Shown one piece after another: positions 12,097 through 22,027 of a stretch of DNA of 64,000 nucleotides (position 1 is its first letter; each line of letters starts with the position of its first letter). A program made the position numbers and the translations under genes. The notes under the pieces were generated by a model. The model was not told the origin of the DNA, searched no databases, and saw nothing but the letters and a program-made list of their open reading frames with translations. Source of the DNA: Emydura subglobosa (Eukaryota; Chordata; Testudines; Chelidae); NCBI GenBank assembly GCA_007922225.1, contig ML679989.1, positions 21,183,534 through 21,247,533 on the forward strand. Reading direction: 5' to 3'.

Positions 12097-13241
12097 TGGT
12101 GGGTGACACTGAAGTCAAACGTCCCAACCAGCCACAAACAGTGCTTCTGATTTCCCACACTGGTTATCAAGAAGCCAAAATAAAAATATACACAACCCCC
12201 TTTACTGCATTCCAGTCTCTGGCTCCCAATCGGCCATTAGGTCCAGTAAAGAGATCAGTTATTTAGATCTCTATGTTCTTTACCAAAAAGGTTTCTCCTA
12301 ACCCCAAAGGGTCAGCCACAGCACCAGATCAATGTAAGTTTGGATCTTACCTAAAATACCATGCTGCCAGCCAATCCTTTAGTAACTAAAAATATAATAT
12401 AATATATATATTATATAAAAAGAAAGAAACAAACAAACTATAAGAGAAATGTTAAAGGATTAAAGCAATCAGATACATACAAATGCTTTGAAAGTCCATA
12501 TATATCAGGTTTCTAGAATAATTGTGGAGTTTGCAGGCTTGTATAGTCCGTCTGGTGTACATCCAGTACTTGGATAGGTCTCAGTTCTTGGTTTCACAGG
12601 TTCAGTTCAATTCAGTTGTAGATGAGTTGATCCAGAGGTAGACAGTAGACTAAAGACAGAGACTGAAAGACAAAATGGATGTTGTGCAGCTGCCTTTTTT
12701 GTCCTTTGGTCTTTGCCATGCTGCTTGTGGAATTTTACAGGAACCAGATGGAATCCAGAGTCACATGAGCAAGTCCCGGTGACTCATCACGTATATCCCT
12801 GGCTTCTCCCCCTGGCCTCCCTGTACCTGTGAATTTCTTAATTGGCCATTAAGCAGGCTAGTGTTACAGCCATCCTGTCTGGGGTGTCGCCCAGACACAG
12901 CACAATTTGAATTACAGATAAATCAACCATATCCATAACTTCCATTACACATATAACACATGAACATAAACATCATGATCTTTCTTAGCACATTATAGCC
13001 TTTCTAACAGTACCTGACATGGCATATGTCATATGAATTATTATGATTTTGACACACTGTTGTTAAATAATATAATAANNNNNNNNNNNNNNNNNNNNNN
13101 NNNNNNNNNNNNNNNNNNNNNNNNNNNNNNNNNNNNNNNNNNNNNNNNNNNNNNNNNNNNNNNNNNNNNNNNNNNNNNAGAGCTCCTGAATTCACCTCAA
13201 GGGTTGTCGTCGTCCTCCCCCCGAATCCAGCCAGCATCACA
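12022..13241 (-). mobile_element. solo LTR, family X copy 1 (contains an assembly gap)
   Basis: Collinear over its whole length with the copies at 31260-32323 and 35472-36590 (for example AAGGTTTCTCCT and CCAGCCAATCCTTTAGTAAC in the same order). It starts TGTGACC and ends CATCACA, fitting a TG...CA LTR read from the minus strand. About a dozen bases found after the TGTGACC start in copy 2 are missing here. The flanks (TCCAA and GGGTA) do not match, so there is no clean target duplication. An AT-rich expansion at 12390-12416 replaces the poly(A) region of the other copies. Confidence 0.82.
13079..13178. other. assembly gap (100 N)
   Basis: Exactly 100 N, the customary placeholder. It lies inside LTR copy 1. 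In LTR copy 3 the same interval, from ATATAATAA to AGAGCTCCTG, is 67 bases, so the true gap is probably near that size. Confidence 0.97.
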
Positions 13242-14865
13242 GGGTATTTAATGATGATTTTGTGCAGAAAAAGAGAACATTTGCTTACCAGCTGGGCTAA
13301 GGGAAGGCTTCTAAAAATTCTGAATAGGCATCACTTTACAAAAATAAAGCACAATGGATAAATAGATGCTATACTAATCATATAATTTTAATAGCCCTGT
13401 CCCCATAAAGAAAAGGAGTACTCAGCTCTGTTCAGAAGAACCATCATTGCAAAAGCTGTGAGTTTGGAGTGGCCAAAGGTGGCATTTGGTAATAGTACAT
13501 GGCGGGGGGATTCTTACACCAATAAAAAAAATCCCATTGACTTCATTGGGCTTTGAGTCAAGCCAAGGAAAGCCTAAACTAATGGTGTTCCTCCAAAGCA
13601 CATTTATTTATGCCTCCACCAAGCTGACAAATATGTAGAGGAATTTATTGACTTGGTAGGGCTACAGCATTACTAATATTTAGTCATTTCTCACACCAGT
13701 GGTGGTTATGTCAGTACCTCCCTCATAGCGCTACTAAACTTTTACTGCTTCCTACATCCATGAAATGGGAGTAGAGTGAAACTCACTGTCTTAGTAAAAA
13801 TATGGGTAATTTGTCTGGAAAACACACCTAATAGATTCGGTGGGAGATTTTGGTAGGAAAAGAAAAGTCTGCATGGAAGTAAGTGCTAACAAATGAGAAG
13901 AGGGAGAACATTGCCTCTTTCACAAATATGCTTCCTGAAGTACTGTTAAACTAAATCCCTCACACCATGACCACCTAACACAAGGGAGCCAATGTGTTGA
14001 ACAGGCTGACACTGAGTTCTCGTTGTTACAACTATACATCATCTAGGGGTGCCACCTCCAAGACACAGATAAAACAGCTGATCTGTGGGTGGAGCTGGAA
14101 CGAGGACTCCGGGCTGGGGGCAACCACAGGGAGGAGCTCAGTTCTCAGAAAGTTATGTGGAGGGATTGAAGGACAGGACTAAGGTGCCACTTCCCCCTTG
14201 GCTGGTGTCTGCCCCTGGCACGTTGCACGCACACAGAGGAGGACCCAGGTGCCGGCCAGGTGGCTCCAGAGCACTCTCAACTGTGACATGCGCAGCTGAC
14301 AGTTAAGATCACTGCATGCATGATCCATCTCGGACGGAAGCACGAGGTGAGTCAAGTTGCACTTTGTTTTCAGTTGCCGTGACTGAGTTATCTGGGCCGA
14401 GTATCAACCTTATGCTGAACTGTTCATGAAAATTTCAGCCAAACCAGTTCTCTGTTCCTGAGAACAGAGCTAGGGAAAAATATGTTGTTTTGCCTACATT
14501 AAGAAATTCTGGCAATCTTTTTTTGAAAAGCACTAGCACTCCCATGCTTTGGAGCAAGGATTTGATATTTGGCATGGTCAGAGGGTGGGAGATGACCTTT
14601 GTGTCAGGGAAGTATCCTATGCCATACTGGTGAAAATCCATCCAGTTTTGGACAAGTGATAAGTCTCTCTGAAAAATCCCAGTTCACATATGCTCAGTAG
14701 AGACTTCTTAGAATTTAGTCGGTAAAATCTCTGAAAATTTCATCCTCACTTAGCAAGCTAAAGTCAATGGAATCATTCTTCTGTTGATCTAGCTACGCCT
14801 GTCAGTGAGGGTGAATTAAATACACCAATGGGAGAACCTGTCAGCTGACTGGGACAAGGGTAGAT
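13242..14865. other. no gene supported; GC-richer patch with a splice-donor-like site
   Basis: No recognisable protein or repeat. The patch 14040-14345 is richer in G, C and CpG than its surroundings and ends ACGAG|GTGAGT at about 14346, a strong 5' splice-site match. There is no supporting open frame longer than 73 codons and no other exon, so this is only a weak hint of a non-coding exon. Confidence 0.3.
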
Positions 14866-15230
14866 TAGCCTAGTAGTTGGAGCACGTCAGGCCTAGTGGT
14901 CATAGCAGGCACCAGAACCCAAGGACTAAGGTCAGAGCTGGAGTCAAAAGCCAAGTGTTGAACAGGGAGGACAGGAATTAGCATGAGCAGGGGAGCAGGC
15001 GAGGGGTTCAAGGTAGGGGCAGTACAGAGGCAAGGCTGGGTGCAAAGCAGGAGCAGCAGGAACAAGATAATGCAGGAGCAGGCACAGTGGTGGGCATGAG
15101 CATGGAGAAGCCACCGAGCTGCTGCTGCTGGGTTAGGAGTCAGCCTGATGGCCCCTCCAGCCAATCAGGTCAACTGTTTTGATGAGGCTGCCTGGATAAT
15201 TAGCTCTGCTGCAGGCCCTGATTCCTAACA
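14866..15230 (-). repeat. Gypsy 3' LTR
   Basis: Shares 15025-15230 with 19765-19993 in direct orientation (GGAGCAGGCACAGTG, AGCAGGAGCAGCAGGAA and GGCCCTGATTCC in the same order). On the minus strand the inner edge begins TGTTAGGAATCAGG, preceded by the purine-rich GGGGTGGAGGGTAC, suiting a polypurine tract that primes plus-strand DNA. The outer (low-coordinate) edge is uncertain. Confidence 0.62.
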
Positions 15231-15256
15231 GTACCCTCCACCCCTGAAGAGCGCTG

Positions 15257-15670
15257 TCAAAGGGCTTCGAGGCCTGGTTTCTCAGGGCAAGCGTGGTGAA
15301 AGGTGTGCAGGAAATCCGGGGCATGGATGTGTTCTTCAGATTCCCATGAACATTCATCTGGTCTGTACACATCCCAGACAATTAGATATTGTAGTTTTCC
15401 TTGGACCCAATGAGAGTCTAGAATCTCCCAAACTACATATTCTTCTTGGCCCCAAATAGTTATATGTAGAGGAGAGGGAGTAGTACGGAGTGGGAAGAGA
15501 TTCTTCACCAATGCTTTTGGAAGAGAGATGTGGAAGACTTCATGAATCTTGAGGGAACCTGTTAGCTGTAACTTGAATGTAACCAGGTTTTTCTGCTTTA
15601 TGATCTGGTAAGGTCCCAGGTACTTATGGTCCAACTTTGCGGTGGGGCAAGTCAGATTCCAAGCAGACAA
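15257..15670 (-). pseudogene. Gypsy integrase C-terminus with chromodomain
   Basis: An open frame of 137 codons. Residues about 10-60 match the GPY/F module after the integrase core (LDHKYLGPYQI, then FKLQLTGSLKIHEVFHISLP). Residues about 75-125 form a chromodomain (EYVVWEILDSHWVQGKLQYL then IVWDVYRPDECSWESEEHI) with the aromatic residues that cage methyl-lysine. In chromoviruses this module steers integration to marked chromatin. The frame stops before the 3' LTR. It is the best preserved pol piece, but the upstream core lies in another frame. Confidence 0.88.
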
Positions 15671-16013
15671 CCAAACCTTATCCTACACCCCGAACCCAGG
15701 TATTGGCTGGCAGGACTGGTTGGCATAGCGTTTATAGGTTGCCTTGGTGACTTCTAACTACCTCTGGAGTCCTTGGCGCATTTGCTGGATGTGAGCCATG
15801 AGTTCAGTAACAGCGGGGAGTCAGCTGGATACAGGTGTGTGTGGCTTTGTTGTAAGCAAACTTGGTATGAGGAGTTAGGGACAGCCAATCATCTTGATGA
15901 TAGTTTAGGAAGCAATGTACTTTTCAAGAACCTAATTGACCTACTCTGCCTGCCCATTAGTGCTGAGTTGCTGTTGAAGTTAGGACCTTGACATTCAGAT
16001 GGCATAGAAATTC

Positions 16014-16217
16014 TTAATAGAAATGGGAAATAAACTGGGATCCTTGGTCAGATATCAAGATTTTAGGCAAGCCATGGAGACAAACGATGTTCACAAGTAA
16101 GCGGGCCATCTCCTGAGCAGAGGGGAGGCCTTGACGTGGAACAGAATGTGCCATTTCGATTAAGTGATCAGCCACCACTAGAATGGTAGTGTGCCTTTGG
16201 GAGTGTGGTAATTCCAC
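16014..16217 (-). pseudogene. Gypsy integrase catalytic core fragment
   Basis: A 67-codon frame. ILVVADHLIEMAH holds the first catalytic aspartate and LPKILISDQGSQFISHFY the second, with normal D-to-D spacing for retroviral-type integrases. The glutamate of the D,D-35-E triad lies downstream in stop-containing sequence (15680-16010). Between this and the chromodomain frame the reading frame is broken. Confidence 0.85.
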
Positions 16218-16484
16218 GATAAAGTCCCAGGCCGAGCTGGTGTGGTTAAGGGCTGGAGGAGACCCAACTCAGTGGTCTTTAAAGGGGTGTCTTGGTTCAG
16301 GTGCAAAGGTCATAGGAACTTATGTAGGATGCAACAGAGGGGCATATGGCAGGTCACCAAAAGTTCCTGGACACCAGGTCTTGGAATAGTCAAAGTGGCC
16401 TGCTCGGGAAGCGTTGTGGCAGAGTTGTAGGACTCGAAGCCAAGTGGATCTTTCAGGCACATAGATGCGTCCCTCATGTTATAG

Positions 16485-16546
16485 CAACAAGAGTCTCGTT
16501 GTTTTTGCTGTATACAGACTAACATGGCTAACCCTTTGGAACTTTT
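16485..16546. mobile_element. 62-bp retroposon insertion with 13-bp target duplication
   Basis: The insert ends in TACAGACTAACATGGCTAAC and neighbouring bases, a phrase I associate with an abundant dispersed repeat. It is bounded by CCTCATGTTATAG at 16472-16484 and again at 16547-16559, a perfect 13-bp direct repeat. Such a long duplication is typical of LINE-machinery insertion rather than of a cut-and-paste transposon. It lies in the Gypsy element between RNase H and integrase. Confidence 0.75.
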
Positions 16547-16737
16547 CCTCATGTTATAGGATATAGTCCTGGAACATGAAGTTTGTAGAGGACTGGTCTT
16601 GGTTATGACCTAAGACGGATTTGGACAGCAAAGAGATTGTTAGGTAACTGAAAAAAGATGGAGGATAACAGATCAGAGTCTGGGGTGCCAGAAATTAAAG
16701 TTTTGAGGGCTTGAGACTCAAGGATATAGTCTCCTCA

Positions 16738-17030
16738 CCGGGTTTGTAGTATTCATCCTTTTGAGACAATACATCTGCTTTCCTGTTCCTTGTTCTCAAC
16801 TGGTAGGTGACCATAAACTCAAATTACATGAAGAAAAGGGACCAGCATGTCTGCTGCTGGTTCAAGTGTCTGTCCATTTGTAGGTACTGTAAGTTTTTAT
16901 GATTCAAGTTCTGAAGGATCAGGAATCTAGCACCATCCAGAAGATGATGCCATTCTTCAAAGGCTGCTTTGATGGCGTGCAGTTCCTTGTCCAGGATGTC
17001 ATAATTCCTCTCAGTGAGAGTGAATTTTTA
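16738..17030 (-). pseudogene. Gypsy RNase H region
   Basis: With stops and small shifts, the minus strand reads ERNYDILDKELHAIKAAFEE, then WHHLLDGARFLI, then HKNLQYLQM and LNQQQTCWSLFF, ending TRNRKADVLSQKDEYY. These are the consecutive landmarks of the Ty3/Gypsy RNase H domain, which removes template RNA. The NxKADxLS motif keeps the final catalytic aspartate. No long open frame remains. Confidence 0.82.
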
Positions 17031-17280
17031 TGAGTAAAAGTCACAGGGTGAAGCTGGATCATCAGGAGCCAGTGGTTTGGGAAGGACTGTCCCTAGTATG
17101 AAGTGTCCACCTTGACTGTAAAAGTTTTGGCAGGGTCTGGGTGGATCAGGTTGAATTTCTGTCTCAAATTATTAAAGGCAGCCTGTGATTGTGGGGACCA
17201 TATAAACTAGGCTTCCTTTTGCAGCACAACTGTGAAAACTGGCCAAAGCAAAGAATCTTGGGATAATCTGTCTATAAAAA

Positions 17281-17800
17281 TTAGTAAAACCTCAGATGTG
17301 TTGGATTCCGTAGACATCCTTCAAGTGCCATCCAATCCGTGCTTGGCGTCCATTTCCAGTCCTTGGGGTGGGATGATATATCTAAGAAATTCAAGAGTGC
17401 CTTGGTCAAACTCATATTTCTCCATTTTGGCATATAGATAATTCTGGTGTAGTCTTGCAAGATGCTGGTCATGAAGAGCTGGGTCTTCAGAGAAAATCAG
17501 AATGTGATCAAAGTAGATAATGACAAAGTGCTCCAGCATATCTCAGAATATATCATTCATGAAGTGTTGAAAGGTTGTTAGAGCATTACATAGGCTGAAT
17601 GGCATGACTAGATATTCATAGTGGCCATATTGAGTACAAAAGCTTTCTTCTATTCATCTCCTTCATGCACATGCAACAGATAATAGGACCTGCAGAGTTC
17701 TAACTTTGTGAAAATGTAGGCCGTGTGTAGTTGGTCAAAGAGCTTGATGATAAGGGGGAGTAGGGAGCGATTTTTTATCGTCACCTTGTTCAGGGCCTAG
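17281..17800 (-). pseudogene. Gypsy reverse transcriptase fragment
   Basis: Minus-strand segments include LNKVTIKNR (about 17770-17800) and, at 17321-17539, a 72-codon frame with VIIYFDHILIFSED followed by the RT connection (LYAKMEKYEFDQGTLEFLRYI). The catalytic motif is normally Y-x-D-D; here it is YFDH, so the second metal-binding aspartate is histidine and the enzyme would be dead even without stops. CR1 D interrupts the N-terminal part. Confidence 0.86.
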
Positions 17801-17803
17801 TTC

Positions 17804-17938
17804 AATCATAGAATCATAGAAGATTAGAGTTGGAAGGGACCTCAGGAGGTCATCTAGTCCAACCCTCTGCTCAAAGCAGGACTAACCTCAGCTAAATCAT
17901 CCCAGCCAGGGCTTTGTCAAGCCGCAACTTAAAAACCT
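17804..17938 (-). mobile_element. CR1 LINE fragment D (3' tail only)
   Basis: 135 bases of CR1 3' end with the octamer tail at its low-coordinate side, strongly 5'-truncated. It splits the Gypsy RT just before the LNKVTIKNR segment, so it is younger than the Gypsy element. The flanks share TAG, at most a 3-base duplication. Confidence 0.92.
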
Positions 17939-18734
17939 GTAGTCAATACATGGCTGTAAAGAGCTGTCTTTCTTCCTGAGAAAAAAGGTTGGAGTGCCTG
18001 CTGGGGATATGGATGGGCAGATTAAACCCTTCTGAAGATTCTCCTGCCAGTACAGGTGGAGAGCTTGAAGTTTGGGTTCAGAGAAGGTGTATATATGACC
18101 AAATAGGGCTCAGCTTTGGGCTGGAGATAGACTGGGCAATTTTAAGTCTGATACGGGGGCAGGATGTTTGCCTTCCCATGGTCAAAAACGTTGGAGAAAT
18201 CATGGTATCTGTAGGGGAATCTTGGTCACGGCAGACAGAGCTGCAGGGGGCACTGAGGGTCCTAGTGGTCCTGCTGTCTCAGAGTTGGGATCTTCCAGTG
18301 GATGATGTGAACCACCGAGTGTAGAAGTCTGTTTCTTGGATCCTGGGAGGCAAGATAGCGGGCAATGCCAAGAGTAAAAGTGTAGGGTTCCCTTCTGTCA
18401 CTGAATGTGAGGCTCTTGGATGGTAAACCAGGGCATATTTAGGATGATGGAAGCATGAGGGGCCCAGATTAATCCAAAATGGAGGGTTTTCTTGTGCCTC
18501 CGAGGGTGATAATTGTTATTGGCAAAGTCTGGTGGGTTACTGGTCCTGAGGAGAGAAGAGAACCATCAATAATGATGATGAGATCTGGAGATTCCTTGCA
18601 TGTGGTGGGAACTGCATGGGTCTAAGCAAAGTTTAAGGCCATAAAACTTACCTGAGGCCCCCGAGACAACTAGGGCTCTTGGGGAATCTCAAAGCTTACC
18701 GGCAGTTGAATTAAAAGAGGTATTAGGAGTTGCA

Positions 18735-19844
18735 TCAGAAATTGACTTGGGGGGTCCTGCTATGCCATGTGTGGCTCATCGGTACTGGGAACCACTGGAG
18801 GAGGAAGAAGACCAGCTTGGCCGAGACCCGTTCCTCAGGGCTGGTGACCTGGCATATACTGGCCCCAGTTCCACCTGGACATATCAAGGTTCCCTTCAAT
18901 ATAAGCACAAGCCTAATACCTCGCATTGGTGCTTCTCTAAGTGTGGGCAAACCTGGCTGTCTTGTATGAGGTCTCATGCTAGAAAAGACCTGTGTGTTTG
19001 GGGTGTCATGGGTAAGATGAATGATGGACTCTGGAAAAATCAAAGTATATTCATGATGCCACTCCAAGAGGTGATTGCCGATATTAATGCACAAGTCAAT
19101 CAGATTGTTCAAACTGGACAGAGGCTCCATCCATGCAAACTCGTCCTTTATATCCTTGTTTGACCCCAGGTGGAAATGGTGGCACTGAGCTACCTCAATC
19201 CACCTCACATCAGAAGCTGTATGGCAAAATTCAGCCATATACATGGCAATTGGCTAGCCTTGCTGTCGTAAGGTCTGAAGGGTTGCCTTGATAGTCCACA
19301 CACGATAGAGGTCGTCAAAGATGACGGACATAGCTTGAATGAATTCCCCTAACTGTTGTAGGAAGGAGCTGGACGGTTCCAGGAGTGGGGAAGCCCAGGC
19401 CAAAGTTTCCCCAGTCAATAAACTTAAGATGAAACCCACACAGGCTTTGTCCGTGAAGAATGATTGAAGGTGTAGAAGGAACTGGAGCCGACATTGGTTC
19501 AGGAACCCCCAAAATTTGTTCCAATCTTCATCAGATTTGTTGGGCAGTGGAACCTTCAGCTCCAGGAAGGGTGGAATAGGAGGAGCCAACAGAGCAACCT
19601 GAGCCTACAGGGCCACGTTCTGTGATTGCAGGGCCTTTACTTGCACCTGCAGGTTCTGGATGGTGTCCACCAGTTTCGCTGCAGTCTTAGTAGGGACCAT
19701 TCTAATGCTGAGGACCCTTCGCTCTAATTTTAAGGGTTTCTCAATCAGTCTAGGCAGGGGGAGGACAGAGGCAAGGTTGGGTGAAAGGCAGGAGCAGCAG
19801 GAAGAAGATAAAGCAGGAGCAGGCACAGTGATGGGCACGGGCAT
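18735..19844 (-). pseudogene. Gypsy gag, fragmented
   Basis: Three successive minus-strand frames. 19605-19844 has a proline-rich start and a coiled stretch (LVDTIQNLQVQVKALQSQN). 19254-19589 has the capsid N-terminal part (FLELKVPLPNKSDEDWNKFW, then LLTGETLAWASPLLE). 18735-19244 has the capsid C-terminal part (MYMAEFCHTASDVRW, KDEFAWMEPLSSLNNLIDLC). This order matches sushi-type Gypsy gag, which forms the particle shell. No intact CCHC knuckle is visible at the end. Stops separate the frames, so no full gag can be made. Confidence 0.82.
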
Positions 19845-19993
19845 TGAGAAGCCAGCTAGCTGCTGGCTTACAAGCCAGCCTGCCGGCCCCCGCAGCCAGT
19901 CAGGTGGAGTGGTCAGTGAGGCAACCTTCTGGAGGCCAGCTGTATTGATTAGACTGCCTGGAGCTTAGTTCTGCTGAAGGCCCTGATTCCCAG
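19757..19993 (-). repeat. Gypsy 5' LTR, partial
   Basis: Direct repeat of the 3' LTR (15000-15230). It stops at CCCTGATTCCCAGT where the partner has CCCTGATTCCTAACA. The inner edge runs straight into gag-like sequence, so the LTR end and leader seem deleted. No target duplication was found. Confidence 0.58.
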
Positions 19994-20725
19994 TGGAACC
20001 TCTCCTGGAGCTGTGCCACTGTGGCTTTTTAAGTGGAGACAGCCAGAGATGAGGGTGAGTTGGGCTGAGGGGTACTTATAAAAGCTGGCCAGGAAAGATT
20101 AATGTGTAAATGAGGCCTTTTATTGTTTTTACCTTTGTCTATGTGCTTCACACTTTTGGGTGATGAATAAATAGAGGCTGTGTTTTAAAGAGGTTGTTTT
20201 TGTGTTGCTTTAATCAACTCACTTGTCATTGGACCCCAGAATGAAAGGACTTACAAGTGCCAAATGCAGCAGGGCCTGTTGTATTAAACATGGTTGGGAA
20301 GCAGGCGGACTGCAGACCAGAGACCCAGTGCAAGAGTAGTTGGACCACTGGGTTCTGCCCGAAGTGAGAGGCAGAGGCCAGGCCTATCACCTAACAGCTG
20401 CACTCAAGAGAGACTAAAAGGGGTCTAAAACTGCTGTTCACCCAGTAATCATGACACCAGTATATCCTACCAGTTGTCTGGTTCAGGCCCTCAGTTCCTT
20501 TTCTATTATTATTTGACTAATATTATTTAATTATACTATACTTTAATTATACTATACTGTATACGTTCCTGTAGCTTCATCTTTATTTACTTATGCATCT
20601 TCTTGTTTCATCATTAAATATTTGTAAATGTTTTAATCAGCCAAAAGGGGCAATTAGGCTTTGCCATCTCCTGGATACTAAATACTCTCCCAGATACTAG
20701 ATGGGGTGTCAAAGAAAGAACAAGC
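19994..20725 (+). promoter_or_regulatory. gene-free stretch with LTR-like TATA and poly(A) signals
   Basis: The plus strand has CTTATAAAAGCTGG near 20079 and ATGAATAAATAG near 20162, about 85 bases apart, the spacing expected of an LTR R region. No edges or coding sequence were found. It may be a remnant LTR next to the Gypsy element. Confidence 0.35.
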
Positions 20726-22027
20726 AAAGGTGGAGAAGGTCCTCAAGGAATCCATTTTGAGGCACTTGGAAGAGAGGAAGGTGATCAGGAACAGTCAGCA
20801 TGGTTTCACTAAGGGTAAATCATATCTGACCAACCTGATTGCTTTCTGTAATGAGATGACTGACTCTGTGGATGTGGGGAAAGTAGTGGACGTGATATAC
20901 CTTGACTTTAGCATAGCTTTTGATACAGTCTCTCAAAGTATTCTTATCAGCAAGTTAAAGAAGTATACGTTGGAAGAATGGACTATAATATGGATAGAAA
21001 GCTGGCCAGGTCATTGGGCTTAATGGGTAGTGATCAACGACTCGATGTCTAGTTGGCAGCTGATAACAATCAGTGTGCCCCAGGGGAATATACTGGGGCT
21101 GGTTTTGTTCAACATCTTTATTAATGATCTGGAGGATGGGGTAGATTGCACCCTCAGCAAGTTTGCAGATGACACTAAGCTGGGGGGAGTGGTAGATACC
21201 CTGGAGGGCAGGGATAGGATACAGAGTGACTTACACAAATTAGAGGATTGGACCAAAAGAAATCTGATGAGGTTCAATAAGGACAAGTGCAGAGTCCTGC
21301 ACTTAGGACGAAAGACTCTCCTTCACTGCTACTGACTGGCTAGGCAACAGTTCTGCAGAAAAGGACCTGGGGGTTACAGTGGACAACAAGCTGGATATGA
21401 GTGAACAGTGTGTCCTTATTGCCAAGAAGGCTAATGGCTATTGGGTTGAATTAGTAAGAGCGTTGCAAGCAGATTGAGGGAAGTGATTATTTCCCTCTAT
21501 TCGGCATTGGTGAGGCTGCAGTTGGAGTACTGTGTCTAGGTTTGGGCCCCCCACTACAAAAAGGATGTGGAGAAGTTGGAGAGAGTACAGCGGAGGGCAA
21601 CAAAAATGATTAGTGGGCTGGAGCACATGACTTATCAGGAGAGGCTGAGGGAACTAGACTTGTTTAGTCTGCAAAAGAGAAGAATGAGGAGGGATTTGAT
21701 AGCAGCCTTTAACTACCGGAAAGGGGGTTCCAGGGAGGATGGAGCTAGGCTGTTCTCGGTGTGGCAGATGACAGAGCTAGGTCTCAAGTTGCATGGGGGG
21801 AGGTCTATGTTGGATATTAGGAAAAAGTTTTTTACTGGAAGGGTAGTGATGCACTGGAATGGGTTACCTAGGGAGGTGGTGGAATCTCCATCCTTAGAGG
21901 TTTTTAAGATGCAGCTTGACAAAATGCTGTTTGGGATGGTTTAGTTGGGTTTGGTCCTGCTTGACACAGGGGGTTGGACTAGATGACCTCCTGAGGTCCC
22001 TTCCAACCCTAATCGTCTATGATTCTA
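20726..22027 (+). mobile_element. CR1 LINE copy E (RT core to tail), frame-broken
   Basis: A 1.3-kb 3' part of CR1. The first frame (to 21023) holds the RT start and motif A, where YLDFSIAFDTV has isoleucine for the lysine of copy B. It ends at a TAA in place of an arginine-like codon. Frame 21030-21335 has the FADDT catalytic motif, and 21567-21944 the C-terminal region to the family end. The usual PQGSVLGP is PQGNILGL here. The 3' tail octamer is degraded (ATCGTCTATGATTCTAGG). It cannot encode active RT. Confidence 0.93.

Larger units (their letters stand above)
14866..19993 (-). mobile_element. chromodomain Gypsy (Metaviridae-type) LTR retrotransposon, decayed
   Basis: Reading the minus strand from 19993: partial 5' LTR, gag, a region of many stops where protease should be, RT, RNase H, integrase, chromodomain, 3' LTR. 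This gag-pol order with integrase last and a terminal chromodomain is the chromovirus (sushi-like) branch of Gypsy, from which vertebrate gag-derived genes arose. Most segments survive as short frames. It is interrupted by CR1 D (17804-17938) and a 62-bp retroposon (16485-16546). At about 5.1 kb including inserts it has small internal deletions. Confidence 0.88.

Noticed and set aside
12048..12266. Short plus-strand frame repeated at 31295-31546
   Set aside because: Both are the same stretch of LTR family X, so the shared protein reflects repeat identity, not a gene.
19660..19968. Plus-strand 102-codon frame opposite Gypsy gag
   Set aside because: Shadow of the minus-strand gag and LTR; no own features.
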